From: Diphasiastrum complanatum
Lineage: Eukaryota; Streptophyta; Lycopodiopsida; Lycopodiales; Lycopodiaceae
Direction: 5' to 3'
DNA: 64,000 bases
Assembly (NCBI GenBank): GCA_029204225.1
Contig: CM055095.1
Span: 9,950,243-10,014,242 of the forward strand
Each line of letters begins with the position of its first letter. The stretch's first letter is position 1. Below, piece by piece: positions 11,116 to 21,574 of the stretch. The notes under the pieces are model-generated. The model searched no databases and was not told the DNA's origin. It worked only from the letters and a program-made list of their open reading frames with translations. Made by a program: the position numbers and the translations under genes.

Positions 11116-11330
11116 AGGTATCAGAGCAAGCTTAAGTTTCGAAATGAAGAAGCATACAATATCAAAACGTTTCTTGTTCTGACATAGTGTAAGCATTAAC
11201 TAATTGTCTTTGTCATTTAGTTTAGTCTATTATCTGCAGTTACTAGTCTCAAATCTCCACATGGATTTTCAATCGAAAGCTGGTCTGATTGTATATATTT
11301 TTGTAAAAAATAAATAAAAAAAAAATTTAA

Positions 11331-11418
11331 GTACCGCGGTACCAGTATGGTCCCGCGGTACCAGGATCCGCGGGGCCCGGTACCGTGGGACCTATGATAT
11401 ATATATATATATATCATA
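11331..11418 (+). repeat. GGTACC-rich repeat unit A, copy 1, ending in (TA)n
   Basis: Consecutive GTACCGCGGTACC, GGTCCCGCGGTACC and GGTACCGTGGGACCTATG motifs end in a (TA)n tract. The same block occurs in the same orientation at 16730-16820 and inverted at 15856-15944. The core CGGTACCG is nearly palindromic. This is probably the right terminus of a GGTACC-ended element. Confidence 0.7.
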
Positions 11419-11844
11419 ATTGCACCGCGATTCGCGAATCGCGATTCAAAATCGCGATCAGAATCGCGATCCCGATTCGCGATTCGGGATTTTCCCAGAA
11501 TCGTGTAGAATCAAAAAAAAAAAAAAAAATTTGAAATTTTTTTGTGCAATATGGGTATCAGATGAAAGCTCTGATTGAGGGGAGTATGATTGTGTAGTTT
11601 GCCGACTGTTTCAGGTGCAGGATGGTCCCTTTACACTAAAGCTGCATCCCATATAAAAAAAAGTGAACACATTGGGGCATTCCTAGTGAACATAGCAGGA
11701 ATCTCCCTTTCTTTGATTCTCCCTCTCTCTATCTCTCTCTGATCACGATTCACAACAAACGGAACTAAAACCATGCTGAACAAAAACCTAGCTGAATCAT
11801 TCTAAACTTTAGCCTTAAATGAAACAATTTTTGACAAAACAACC

Positions 11845-11958
<114 letters not shown>

Positions 11959-12126
11959 ACCATAAATCATAAACCATAAAACCGAAATTACTGAACTAAA
12001 ACCACAAAGAACAATACTGAATCACGACAATGTTGTGAATAGGATCATCAAAATATATATTATCGGGCCACATGGCACCAAAAAGGGGTACAATGATGTT
12101 CCATGAACGTAATGAAAACTATATAA

Positions 12127-15100
12127 CTAAGGCTCGTCAGAGTCATGGTAGGATAAATCATCCGAATCTGTGGACTGCAGATCCCATGGGTCCGCAGATG
12201 AATCGGAACTGGAGGGAGCCATATGTCGTGGTGTGGCCCTGGCTCTGCTGCGTGCTCTGGATCCCTGCTGCGTGCCCTGGCTTTGGACCACCCCCCTCTC
12301 CCTGCCTCTACCTCTGCCTCTGCCTCTGCCTCTCTCCCCTCCTCTGGCCCCCATCTGGCTGCCCCCAGCCCTGTGTCTACTCCGTCGTGCCTGTGTGTCA
12401 GGTGGCCGTAACCCTACGCCATGGGATGGCCCTACCCACTGTGATGATGCCTGGCCGACGACTGCCTGTGATGCTCCACTCCTGTCTACAAAAAGAGTAC
12501 TCAGCCCCCCCCTCCTAGAACCTCTAGGTCTCCCCCTAGGCCTACGTGCAGGAATGGCTGGCTCCTCCTCTGTCTCTGCATCAGGGTCCACTAGCAGGTC
12601 AGCCAGGTCATCCCCCTGTGCCTCCGCCCACATCTCCTCGTCCTCCTCTGTATCTCCCTCAACCCACTCCTCCTCCTCCACATAGTGTGCCCCGAGCATC
12701 TCTCCACCCTCCGAGACCTCGTCATCTCCCTCCTCAGCCCTCTCCCTCTGCCTCTCTGTCCTCCTCTGCCGCCGTAAAGCCCGTGCGTTAGCCTGTGCCT
12801 GTCTGTAGAGCTCTCTATGGATCTCATCATCCATCTCCTCCTGTGTGGGTGGTGCCCGAGGAGCAGCAGCTATCGAATCCACCAAGCAAGTGTCGGGGTC
12901 CACCTGCAACCAAAAACAATACATTGTTGTTAGGCAGGTATTGTGCAACTCACTGCATATTTTGAAAGCAAATCAAATCAATTCACCAAAGCATGCCAAG
13001 AAAAAAGGGGTGATGATGTGACTCACCTCGAGCATCTGACCCTCTCCTCGTGTGCGCCTCAGCATACGGCCGTTGGTGTTCACAAACACCAACCGCCTAC
13101 ACTGCTCGATGGACAACCTGTTCCTCTTCTGCGTGTGATACAAGGCCCAGGTGCTCCAATTCCGCTCACAAGCTCCTGCAGAACAGTCCTGTGCAAGGAC
13201 TCTCTCAGCCAATCGCCTCAGGTCACCTGTGCTGCGCCCGTCGATGCACCACCATGTAACGGGCCTCAGCTGATCCTCCCTCCGCCGACTCTGCTCTCCA
13301 TCGAAAGGAAACTGGAAGCGCTCAAATGCGAGCAGCTGGCTTGCAATGTTGGCCAGCATCGGACCTATTGGCAAAAGGAAAAACATGGCACATGTAAGAC
13401 CCCTCAAATTCAGACACTACCAATGAGTACAATACTGCAGTAACATTGCTACCAAATGATTTCTCACACGTACCTGGTCCGGGCCATACGCGCTCCGTGT
13501 ACTCCACCCATCCCCGGTGCAGCTCCGGATCGTCCCTCTCTCGTGTAGAGCGCCACAAGGGGTGTAACATGTGGGCTACGGCGTGGATGGGTCGGTGGAA
13601 GTAGTCCCACCTGGCCTCCCAGATGCGTGAGATCTCGCGCCTCCTACAGTAGACAAATTACAACAATCACTAAACCATAGCATAAAAGAAACACATCAGA
13701 CTCGAGTGAGAAACAACAAACTAGACACTGAAGAGTCATACCTATGCTCGTCCAAGGCTGACAACAGAATCCCCTCGCCGATGCGCTCCATGAACTCGTA
13801 AATGAGACCGAGGGTGCACCCCTCACGGTCTACCAGACGCAGCACTCTGTAAATGGGTAGTAGGATCCCACTAATCTCCTCAGCAGCTCTCCAGAACTCG
13901 TCGCCGTACACAGTGGACTGGAAAAATGCCGAATGGGGGAGGTTTGTAAAGTCCCGGAAGGCCACGCTGGAAACCATCCGCCGCAATGCATCCTTCACCA
14001 CCACCAATCGCTCTAGCACCAAGAAGTAAAACGCAAAGCGTGTGGGTGCGGGCTTCTTCAGGTTTAGGGTGGAGAAGGTGCGGAACAGGGCCAACACACG
14101 CCTCTTCCTGGTGACAAAAGTGACTAGGCGCATGGCCGTAGAAGTGATCTGCAACACAAACACCCAGTAAAAAAGTTTAGACAGTAGTTGAGACGTGGTT
14201 AGCAGCATCGAAGGAAGAAAGCATAGCAAATAGAACAAACTATACCTCTCTGATCCATGGAAGCGCACATAGGTCATGGATGAGCAAGTCTATGCAATGT
14301 GCAGCACAGGGTGTCCACACAATGCTAGGGTGCTCCCTCATCATAATCTCGCCCATCTGCTTGCAGTTCGAGGCGTTGTCGGTGACAACCTGAACCACGT
14401 GCTCATCTCCGATGTCAGCAATAACATCTCTAATGACCTCCCATATGAAATCGGCTGTGATGGCGTCACCACCTCGAGTGGCATCCACGCCACTACTATG
14501 CCAAGCGGGCAAGAAACCAAGACATTGATGACGGATCGCCGACGAATGTCGGTCCATCCATCGCTCAGTATCGTGCATCCATACCTGTCGCAAAACACCC
14601 ATTAGCTACATGCAAAAATTACGGCACCAGTAAATCCTAAACACATGCAAAGAGATTACAAAGACAAGTTACTTACTGCTGCCAAGCTGAGCGGATGGAA
14701 CTCAACTCCCGCGTGATGGTCTCCTCCTCCTGACAAAGCAACCTGCCTCGTAGTGCCTCTCGCCTGGGAGGTGTCCATGTAGCATCCACGGCCGCCATCT
14801 GTGCACAGAACTCCCTGAACACCCAAGTGTCAACAACAGCAAAGGCAATGCCACACTCGTAAAAGAACTGGCCACACAGTCGAGTGCAACGGGCCTGCTG
14901 CTCTCTCTGCCAGCCGCATCGATCAAGGGTCTGCTGCCTGGGCCTAACCCCTCTCTGCTGTGTATTTGGTGCTCGTGGTCTGGCATGCCCAATGGATGGC
15001 TGATCTGTGGGTGTGTCACTCTCTCTGGCAACATCTGCCGAAGCATGTGGTGCATCTGCTGCCGAGGAGGAGGGTCGAGAAGCACCCGCTGCTGCTGAAC

Positions 15101-15437
15101 CAACATGCTCATCTGATGGTCCTGCTGCTGCTGCGGATGGAACTAAAGGTGCTCTACTGGGCCTTGCACCTGAACCATGCTCTGCCCGTGCTGTACTGGG
15201 CCCTGCAGCTGTACCATGCTCTGCCCGTGATGTACTGGGCCCTGCACCTGTACCATGCCCAACCCATGATGTACTACGCCCTGCAGCTATACCATGCCCT
15301 GCCCGTGATGTACTAGGCCCAATATCCATGGTAGGCCCTACCTGTCTGCCTGTGAGCCCTCCTGCATGCCTACCTGTAGCTGCTCCTGCTGTCTGTCCCT
15401 GTCTAGAACCCTGTGATGCAGTACCGGGCCCGTACAT
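12127..15437 (-). pseudogene. hAT-family transposase (DUF659 type), six exons, one frameshift
   Basis: Six exons with good GT/AG borders can be read on the minus strand: 15437-14677, 14584-14246, 14148-13742, 13643-13474, 13364-13027 and 12903-12127, about 931 codons. Exon 1 has an alanine/glycine-rich N-terminus with (GP)STSRAEHG repeats and the FREFCAQM segment. Exon 2 holds the DUF659/RNase H-like core: YGCTILSDGWTDIRRRS, VVQVVTDNASN and TPCAAHCIDL. Exon 5 has the hAT dimerisation domain: PVTWWCID, ACERNWSTWALYHTQKRNRL. Exon 6 is acidic and arginine-rich (RPRGRPRG). All splice phases agree except for a one-base deletion near 14503 in exon 2, between SCPLG and SSGVDAT, which breaks the protein. 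The gene would cut and paste hAT elements in the nucleus. I used the first ATG after an in-frame stop; exon 3 start may be off by 1-2 bp. Confidence 0.8.
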
Positions 15438-15855
15438 GGTAGACAACCTCTGCAGATCCTAATCAGAAATCCTAGGCGTGTCGTGACGGCTGAAACTGAT
15501 GCTGTAAAAATCACTGTGGGCGTGAAGAAAGGTGGTCTAGAGCCAGACTACGCTCGATTTGGTTGCCTACAGCTCAATGTCAACAATTGCAAAAAATCAA
15601 GCCTACACTTACCAAATATCGAAATTTGGTCGTTTCGCTCTCCACGAAGCTCAGACCCACCCGGCACCGTGCACACCAACTCCGTATCGTCGAGTAGATG
15701 CCTGCCAAGTATTCACTTGCGAAGATTGGACGCCCACGGCTCTCAGAAAAAAAATTTGCCTCCTCCACTACTGGCGCGGTTCTGTGCGCGAGGAGGCCGA
15801 AAATCGGGTTTTTGTTTTTTTTTTTTTTGCGATTCTGTCCACGATTCGCTGCAAC

Positions 15856-16019
15856 TATGATATATATATATATATATATCATAGTGGCACGTGGTACCGC
15901 CATGGTACCACCAGTACGGTATTGCCCTGGGATCCGCAGTACCATTTTTTATTTTTATTTTTAAAATTTTTTATAATTAATAATTGCCTTTTATATAGTA
16001 AAATAGGCTTTAAAAATGG

Positions 16020-16051
<32 letters not shown>

Positions 16052-16817
16052 GTTTTGGGTGTAAAAAAAGAGGGGATAGTACAGGGGGGACAGGTACAAC
16101 AGCACATGGGCACTGTGGGTGAGCAGACCATGGGGCCAACGGGAGACACAGGGGGGGAACAACACGGGGTCAGGTACAGAGGCACATGGAGGGATGATGG
16201 GGATGCACATGGCCGATCAGGCTGTGGGGATAAATAGGCACTCACAATGCCATTGTGAGGGCAGAGGCTGTGAGAGAGCCAGTGACAGCCAGTGAGAGAG
16301 CCAAAGAGAGCCAGTGACAGGCTGTGAGAGGTTGTTTGAGAACCAGGGTGACGTTTGAGAACCTAGGCCTGCTCGGGTGGCGGAGAGTCCATGAATCATA
16401 AACTGGGGGCGTGCGAGCAACAGGACGTGGTGGTGGAACCACAGTGGCAACTGGCGGACGCGAAGGGACGGGATCAACCGGAATGGGTGCAGATGGGGGT
16501 GCAAGGCAGGGCGAAGCAAATTAGATGCAAGGCAGGGCGAAGGCAGGGCGAAGCAAATCAGATGCAAGGCAGGGCGTTGCGTGGGCGAAGGGCGACGCAA
16601 GGCAGCGAAGGCAGGCAGGCAAAAACAGCAGCAAAGGCAGGGCAGCGAGGGCGCCAAAAAATTTCAGAGAAGATGCGAGGGGGGCGGGTAGATTTAGGTC
16701 AAAAAAAAAAGTTTAAAAATATTATTATATTGTGGTACCACGGTATCATCATGGTACCGCGGTACCGGTATCCACGCTACCCAGTACCGCGGGACCTATG
16801 ATATATATATATATATA

Positions 16818-16820
<3 letters not shown>
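15856..16820. mobile_element. GGTACC-ended TIR element in (TA)n
   Basis: About 965 bp is flanked by inverted unit-A ends: CATAGTGGCACGTGGTACC at 15882 and, in reverse from 16802, CATAGGTCCCGCGGTACT. Both ends abut (TA)n. It codes for nothing obvious. Inside are A28 (16021-16048), a small hairpin CTCACAATGCCATTGTGAG (16241-16259), a TAAATA box near 16229, and repeats of GCAAGGCAGGGCGAAGCAAA (16500-16570). It is best read as a non-autonomous DNA element similar in style to MITEs that sit in (TA)n. Confidence 0.5.

Positions 16821-16887
<67 letters not shown>
16821..16887. repeat. (GA)n microsatellite, about 67 bp
   Basis: A pure GA run directly follows the (TA)n end of the GGTACC element. Confidence 0.95.
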
Positions 16888-16889
<2 letters not shown>

Positions 16890-17064
16890 CTTTGGCAAGT
16901 GATTGTCAGAAAAAGTTAAGTTTACCTGGTGATACACAAAGGCTTACTGTTAAACTCTGCTGGAAGATGAGCCATGATCATATTAGAGACCACACTTAAC
17001 AAAGTTTAAAGGATTAAGGTATTGCAAAGAAGTGAGCAGTTTCAACTCGGAATAAGAGACTTAC

Positions 17065-17972
17065 AAGTCTGCGTGCCCAGCTCTGTCCTGCTTGTCTGCT
17101 TTGGCAAAAACATTGAGTGCAAATCCCTCCACATATAGTTGATCATCTGGACTGAGCTTTACAACCTTCTTATCCTGCACAATACATTAAGAGTGGATGT
17201 CACAAGCATTATTATTTCATGCCCCAATATTACCTGTTTCGTTTCAGGAATTTGCCCCTGCTGCAGCATCTCGGTCTGCATGTTCTGGTTCAGTTGTAGC
17301 CAATGCCTCTTGATGAAAGAAGGTTTCAGGGGAGCTTGAGGTGCTAAATTTTCAAATTGTTGCCACTGGATAGGATACGTCAAATCTAGATTGCATAATA
17401 TACAGATGTTAAGTCTAGGATACTACCTGAACATTACAAAAATAAATAAAATCTTTATGAAATCCACCCACAAAGTTTTACACCATCAATCGCGTCATGC
17501 ATTGTCATAAGTTCTAACCATCAACGATACCGAGTTGCATTGTCGTCAGCATGCATCACTTATGCTCTCAACAGTTGCCAGACAAGGGTTTTTCAATGTA
17601 AAACAGATGAAAAAATAGTGTAGCCTAAGACCAATACAAACAATCTAAATGAACGGAAAATTAGGATCAAAAGATTGGCATGGATGAACGTAGACTTCCA
17701 CAGAATTTATCTGAAAGATCCTTACAAACAACCCAGAATATTACAGCCAAAACAGAGACACAAGAAAATACAAAGAAAAAAGAAACTTATTAGCTGGCAA
17801 CCTCTGATAATTTGCAAGAGCAATACAAAGTCACAATAACACTAGGAATATATGTCCCTACAAATAAATACCTTTTCTAGTTGATTCATGAGAGAAACAA
17901 GCAATGCATTTGTTGCCTTTGTGCGTTCCTTTGCTGGTATCTTCAGGCCTCTTTCCATGGCATAAAGTCGAC
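17065..17972 (-). CDS. LIP5: LIP5/VTA1 homologue, two internal exons
   Basis: Two spliced exons of a plant LIP5 (VTA1) gene are clear. Exon 17972-17872 starts after ...TTTTGGCAG and reads RLYAMERGLKIPAKERTKAT and SLMNQLEK, then GTATTT. Exon 17174-17065 starts after ATTGTGCAG and reads DKKVVKLSPDDQLYVEGFAL, NVFAKADKQDRAGHAD, then GTAAGT. They correspond to adjacent segments of LIP5 (NQLEK followed by DKK) in its N-terminal MIT-like region. LIP5 binds ESCRT-III and stimulates the SKD1/VPS4 ATPase in multivesicular body sorting at endosomes. Phases match: T|GT for the Cys before RLYAM, and phase 0 at the joint. The preceding exon (LPYLQRADELQKHEP region) and the later ones are not in the window, because both flanks are packed with transposons. 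It is either a gene with very long introns or an isolated fragment; these exons have no stops. Confidence 0.8.
17234..17365 (-). other. Possible in-frame cassette exon of LIP5
   Basis: Between the two LIP5 exons a 132-nt stretch is flanked by CCTATCCAG (acceptor) and CAG|GTAATA (donor). It is open in the right phase for all 44 codons (starting WQQFENLAPQAPLKPSFI, ending QIPETKQ). Inclusion would insert 44 residues after NQLEK without breaking frame. Known LIP5 proteins join NQLEK directly to DKK, so this may be a lineage-specific alternative exon or chance. Confidence 0.35.
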
Positions 17973-19344
17973 CTGCCAAAATAGGGACAAATCCAGAAAT
18001 CATTCCAGATAGTTATAATGAGACAGTTGCAAATCAAAAAATGAGAATAACCTCACGAGGAATCAAATTGATACCTCCAGAGTGCACTGTAGGCAGGCAT
18101 AAACAAGAAAATAAACTAATGCATAATCACAAGATTAGAATGCAAAAGCAACAAATCAACTGTTCTGTTTGAAATTTGAATGGATTCAAGAGAAATAATA
18201 AATTTGAAATAAAAAGGTGAACAGAAAGCTGTACAAGTGATTGTTATAAACATGAATAAAAATCATGTTGTCCAAAGTGAAAAATCACATGACATGAAAA
18301 TTAAGAGAGAACATTTTCACATAAGTTAGCGTGGCATTGATGACTTTGGATACAGCTCGCATTCCTGTAATTTAACCTAGCTCTGCAGTGGAAATAATGT
18401 CCTGTCAAAATTACACTAACAAAATCAAATTTTCAATTTTAAGGACAAGCACATCATGCTCTGATGTACATCTTGAACCATAGTTCTGTAGCAGATGATA
18501 CGGGCATGTACAGAACGGTGTTCCTTACATCTTCTTCCCTTTTTTTGTTTTTGTAAGGTTTATTTTGTTCCTCTTTTGAGAAGACATTTGCCTCCAGGCT
18601 CCACCAAGACGCTGCCTGTAGCTCGGTAACCCAAAAATGCACCTGGGAAATCTGTAGCAGATCCTGCTACTTGAAATCTGTAGCTAGAATCCTGATGAGT
18701 TTCAAGAAGGGGTAGATGAATAGTTCCATAGCTTCAATGGCCCTTCAAATAACGGGCTGCAACAGGCTTCCTGATGTAATACTTCTGTAGCTTCAAAATC
18801 ACAGTTCCATTGCTTCCAAAGCCCTAAATAGATTGAGCTTTCATAAGCACATTTCATATCAGGCTTCAAAAGCCCTGTACAGCAAAAGTTCCAGAACTGC
18901 CTTTGATCTCTTGCTCTTGCTATAGTGCCACTGGGCCTCTCAACCAATTCCTCCCATGTCTCTACCGTGAACACTAGCTCTGTATTAACACTGGCATTTA
19001 GTCTCAAATTTAATGTCTACTGTTTTCAAATCCACAATAGCAAAAGCTCAAATAACAAATAAAAATTTCATTCCTCCTAATCTCCTCCATGTTCCAGCAA
19101 TAATAGGCTAACACTATGCATGATTATGCTTTGTACACTTGTCACTCTTCTCATGAGTGTGCAAATGCATGTACCCTATTTAACCTTTGGCTTTGGCCTA
19201 GGTCTTACTTACTCTATCACTACCAAAAATAGGCCCCTTGTCATAGCATGTAGGCTTGGAGGTCATCTCCAAGGAGGTTTTATGAAGCATTTAAAGAAAT
19301 CACTTCAAGAAATTATTTTAGCAAAAACAAATCCTCAATAGGAA
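17973..19344. other. Gap: presumed LIP5 intron sequence
   Basis: No coding signal. AT-rich, with repeated TTCAAAAGCC / TGTAGCTTCA words at 18650-18900. Minus-strand ORFs of 62 and 101 codons here have no recognisable domain. Confidence 0.4.
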
Positions 19345-19678
19345 CTACTATAGATAGGAATTTGATATCTACTAATCACCATATTGTAGGTCTGACATCT
19401 TATAATACAATTGACAAGTCGAAGTAACACGTGTCCTATGTTGTTCGCGACATGTGGTAGACCCAACACATGAGGGACACGATGTCAAATAGCCTTAGTA
19501 ACTCCTACACATCATGCCTATATGTTAAAGCATTGGCGATAGGCCATCAACACCCCTATGCCCGGGCGGAGACTATCAAAAAACCCTCCTCTATATTTCT
19601 ATGATGTAGTTTTTATAATTTCAATGAAAGAAAATAAATTTCATTGTTTTGTATTCTACCATAGTTACTTCGTGAAGA
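19345..19678 (+). repeat. LTR-like repeat, left copy
   Basis: This block is related, in the same orientation, to 33478-33845. Shared anchors are AATTGACAAGTC, TCCTATGTTGT, CACGATGTCAA/CACGGTGTCAA, CATGCCTAT and TTTCAT...CATAGTT. A primer-site-like TGGTATCAAGCAG follows at about 19679 on the plus strand, although the neighbouring gypsy coding remains read on the minus strand. Confidence 0.5.
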
Positions 19679-19754
19679 TGGTATCAAGCAGTTTCAATCT
19701 AGAAAAAGACAGTCATTCGATTGTATGTGGCTCATCCAAGTCAAGAGCTTAGAG

Positions 19755-20723
19755 AAGGAAAATATGTAGCTCATTTTGATTGAGTTTATTTACAATACGA
19801 AATGGCCCAAGAAACGAGGGGACAACTTAGGTCATTTCCATGTCCTCAATACCTTGGAATATTTTGGAATTAAGGTAGACCCAATCTCCTTCCACAAAGA
19901 CTTGAGGCTCCTGGCATTAAACTGGGCTCTATCTTGACCTGTTTTTACGTTATCTCGAGTAACAAGCAACATTTCCTGCATATCCTACAAGAAATCTACC
20001 ACTGCATTTACCTTGAGACCATTGAGGCCAACGGAAATGGGGGCACGAGGATGGAAACCATGCATCAACATGAATGGACTATAAACCGTCGTTGAGTGCT
20101 TTGCACTGTTATACACAAACTCAATTCTGGGAGGTACCTTTTACAATCAACTGTCTCCTGGAAACATATCCACGGAGCATATCTTTCATAGACTAGTTTG
20201 TCCATTCAGTCTAACCATCTGATTCTTGATGATTTGACGACCCTAGACTCAATGTGGTCTCCAATTTCTCGAACATTGCTTGCCAGAATTTGTAAGTGAA
20301 CTTTAAATCCCGATCATTAACAATGTCACTTGGCAAACCAGACAACCTGAACAACTTCTCCATAAAAAGTTGGGCAAGTTCTGAAGCTTTGACAGTCATC
20401 TTAGTTGGAATAAATTGCGCCATCTTGGTTAGCCTATCACCATATGGCAACATTTTACTTCCCCGTCCAAGGAAGTCCAACTACAAAATCCATGGAAATG
20501 CTAGCCCACTTTCTTTCGGGGATTTCCAATGGAAGCAACAACAGCTGCCTTAGGTCTTTCAGCTATTTTTAACCTGGCATTGCCGACACTTGCGAACATA
20601 TTGCCTTCAACTGATCTTCAGATTTTGGCCAATAAGTTCCTCTTTACTAGATCAAGCATTCTTTGTGTGCCGAGGCGTCCCGCACAAGGGCTGTTATGAC
20701 ATTCATGCTCATCATTTTCTGGC
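19755..20723 (-). pseudogene. Ty3/gypsy integrase, downstream half of a split element
   Basis: Minus strand, right to left: PLEIPERKWASISMDFVVGL (20540-20480), DRLTKMAQFIPTKMT, then GLPSDIVNDRDLKFTYKFW (second catalytic D) in the frame at 20480-20211. EFVYNSAKHSTTVYSPFMLM follows (about 20150), then KSLWKEIGSTLIP and PRFLGHFVL (to about 19760). It is a near-complete integrase interrupted by several stops and frameshifts. Its upstream RT/RNase H half lies at 32033-32770, separated by the 11.3-kb insertion at 20732-32024, so both halves are one element. Confidence 0.8.
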
Positions 20724-21253
20724 ACACATACAAAGGTTACACCCCGGTTCGAACAGGTCGATTCGAACCGGCCGGTTCAAACTGGCAGGCCAGGTTCGAA
20801 CCGGAAAACGGTTCGAACCTATCTTTTCCATTTTTCAAAAAAAAAAATGATTTTTTCTGATGTACAAGTCATATATTCACTGTACAGTAGTGTACAGATA
20901 CCTAATAGCTAAACAATTTCCTCTAAATTTACAGATATCAGGAATCAGGATAATCGGATCCGAGTCGCAACCTGTGACCTGTCATATCAAAACATAGAAA
21001 TGTTGTGTCGAATCGCGATTCGTTGAAAGAACCGCGATTCGAAAGTCCTTTTCGAAAAGGTCCGGTTCGAACCGTTTTTTTGTTGTTCGAACCGTTTTCC
21101 AAAAAAAACAAAAAAGCTTGTTACCTGCTCGTCGGCGTCCTACTCCTTGCGACAGAGTTTCAGTCCCAAAGTTTCCGAGATTTCCGCCGAAGAGAGAGAG
21201 AGATCCGAGACAGATCCACGCCCAAGAGAGAGAAATCCGAGATAGTTCCGTGC

Positions 21254-21256
<3 letters not shown>

Positions 21257-21337
<81 letters not shown>
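21257..21337. repeat. (GA)n tract at the LINE1 3' end
   Basis: An 81-bp GA run. On the minus strand the LINE1 tail (TTAATAATAATAATTCTAAT) passes directly into this (TC)n. Confidence 0.95.
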
Positions 21338-21340
<3 letters not shown>

Positions 21341-21574
21341 AGAATTAGAATTATTATTATTAACGTCTTTTGGTGCCCAGGGGCACATAAGACAAAAGAG
21401 AGTACAAAATGTGAGAAGCATTGTCCGCATAAGGACTTATTTACCAATGAAAAGACAGTAAAACTAAAACTAAAATATCGATCTCTCTGTCTCTAAGAGA
21501 AAAAGTATCCAAGCTTGACCACCAGCTGGTGAGGGTACAAAGCAAGAGCTTAACCACCTGCTCCGCGGAGGAAA

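Noticed and set aside
12072-12791. Plus-strand ORFs rich in Pro/Leu/Ser/Cys (148, 171, 81 codons)
   Set aside because: Antisense shadows of the GC-rich final exon of the hAT transposase, whose splice borders and domains support the minus strand.
14960-15462. Plus-strand ORFs with YWALHLYHALPV and EEEGREAPAAAEP repeats
   Set aside because: Antisense of the repetitive N-terminus of the transposase exon 1; no start context or domain.
19080-19125. LAYYCW on the minus strand as a missing LIP5 exon (LIP5 has VAYYC)
   Set aside because: The upstream frame is stopped within a few codons and no GT donor follows the Cys codon; chance.
20663-21085. GGTTCGAACC repeats as tRNA B-box (GGTTCGAANCC) clusters or SINE promoters
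   Set aside because: They are palindromic, present at both ends of one element and lack an A box upstream; better explained as subterminal transposase-binding repeats.
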